A DNA stretch of 27,809 nucleotides from Silene noctiflora (taxonomy: Eukaryota; Streptophyta; Magnoliopsida; Caryophyllales; Caryophyllaceae): the NCBI GenBank assembly GCA_009801015.1, contig VHZZ01005544.1:5607-33415 (forward strand), written 5' to 3'. The notes beneath the pieces were generated by a model. The model was not told where the DNA came from. It did no database searches and saw only the letters and a program-made list of their open reading frames with translations. Below are positions 26,978-27,809 of the stretch, piece after piece. The position numbers and the translations under genes are program-made. The stretch's first letter is position 1, and every line of letters begins with the position of its first letter.

Positions 26978-27809
26978 TATCTATCTATATAAAAGTATAA
27001 TAGATGAACCACTATGCCACGTGTCAATCTCACGTTCAATGTTTAATTTAGTTTTCTAGCTCAACTTCACAAATTGTATCCCCAATTATTTTTTCATTAT
27101 TTCCAGAAATTGTATATGAACATTCCTAAAATATAGAGATCCACCAAATATACTAATGTCATTTTATTTATATCATTAACGAAACTTGTCTAACTTATGT
27201 TTATTGTTTTTCTTAATCAAAGTAAAAAAACACAACTTTTGGATTTTAAAAATAATAAGTATCATTTTGAAATAAAATTCGAAATTGACAAATCTTACTT
27301 AACTAATGTCAATTGATATACGTANAAGTTGTATTANTAGTGATATTTTTACCTTTTATATTTCAAAGAGTCAAACATATTCTTAAAAATCGGTCCCTTG
27401 AAAACNTTATTAGAAAACTAANTATAATTTGAATTAAAAATGTTACNAAAAGTNGTAAATTGGGTACGTATAATATAAAATTAGGTACTAATAAAATTGA
27501 TTATAAAATATGATAAAACAGATACGATTATTATAAAAATATGTATCAAAAGNAATAGTTATGTTCAGTTTTTGTATCTTTGAAAATATAAAGTATAATG
27601 TTTCTTATGATTATGCCGCATCGATCTGTTAAATATCATTTTTAGCAATTTCACATTTTTTTACTTCATCTGAGCATTTGATTTTATAATATATATCCTT
27701 AGATTACATGTTAATAAATTAATAAAAACGAAATAATGAAGGAAAAAAAGAATATGGCAAATGCATGTTGAACTTTTCAAAGACATACTTAATACTTACT
27801 ATACTTTTT
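26978..27809 (+). mobile_element. possible Helitron-like 5' end in AT-rich DNA
   Basis: TCTATCTATATAAAAGTATA followed by CACTATGCCACGTGTCAATC resembles the 5' ends of plant Helitrons (TC then T/A-rich, then a GCCACGTGTCA region), preceded by A. The 3' hairpin and CTRR end would lie beyond the window, so this cannot be confirmed. The rest is AT-rich without a gene. Seven single N calls lie at 27325, 27337, 27406, 27422, 27447, 27454 and 27553. Confidence 0.35.

Noticed and set aside
1..27809. CRISPR array, operon or bacterial-type system
   Set aside because: No regularly spaced short repeats, no cas-like frames and no ribosome-binding-site-led gene runs. The sequence is plainly plant nuclear DNA.

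Overview
The window is nuclear DNA of a flowering plant. It is AT-rich and has spliced genes with GT-AG introns, plant-specific gene families (DUF630/DUF632, F-box/FBA, DUF241/BPS1-like) and many small plant transposon relics. The repeat vocabulary (TAAGACGG-type termini, CTCCGT-type Stowaway ends, ACCCGA-type low-complexity elements) suggests a eudicot, perhaps Caryophyllales. That placement rests on recalled repeat style, not on a search.

Layout. Positions 1-9300 hold no convincing gene. They contain a decayed Ty1/copia pol remnant on the minus strand (about 590-1080), a Mutator-like MITE with a 9-bp target duplication (5232-5350), a tRNA-derived SINE nested in an older MITE (6611-6887) and a Stowaway-like MITE (8824-9011). 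Positions 9340-13985 hold the largest gene: four exons encoding an 833-residue DUF630/DUF632 protein of the NRG2/REL2 type, with a pyrimidine-rich leader, a telo-box and a small upstream ORF. Positions 14000-16400 are repeat-rich. An intronless, probably degenerate F-box/FBA gene lies on the minus strand at 16396-17412.

From 18300 to 24882 there is a tandem array of three intronless DUF241 (BPS1-like) genes, all on the plus strand. The first two are intact at 278 residues each. The third carries a one-base frame break near 24413-24419 and is either a recent pseudogene or a sequence error. The second and third share promoter sequence as well as coding sequence, so they are the younger pair. 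A nine-base motif, CCGAAAACA, sits 185-196 bases before the ATG of all three. The spacers hold hAT-like elements with low-complexity interiors (20680-21173 and 25359-25613, each with an 8-bp near-perfect target duplication), a 157-bp tandem duplication, a second Mutator-like MITE (25654-25835), and three relics of one tRNA-derived SINE family that lie before, inside and after the array. The last 800 bases are AT-rich, contain seven scattered N calls and may begin with a Helitron-like end.

I see no operon-like or multi-component system. The genes look functionally unrelated, apart from the tandem paralogues. The observations most worth a second look are the DUF241 array with its shared promoter motif and broken member, and the recognition that the simple-looking ACCCGA and GGCCCG tracts are bounded hAT-type elements.
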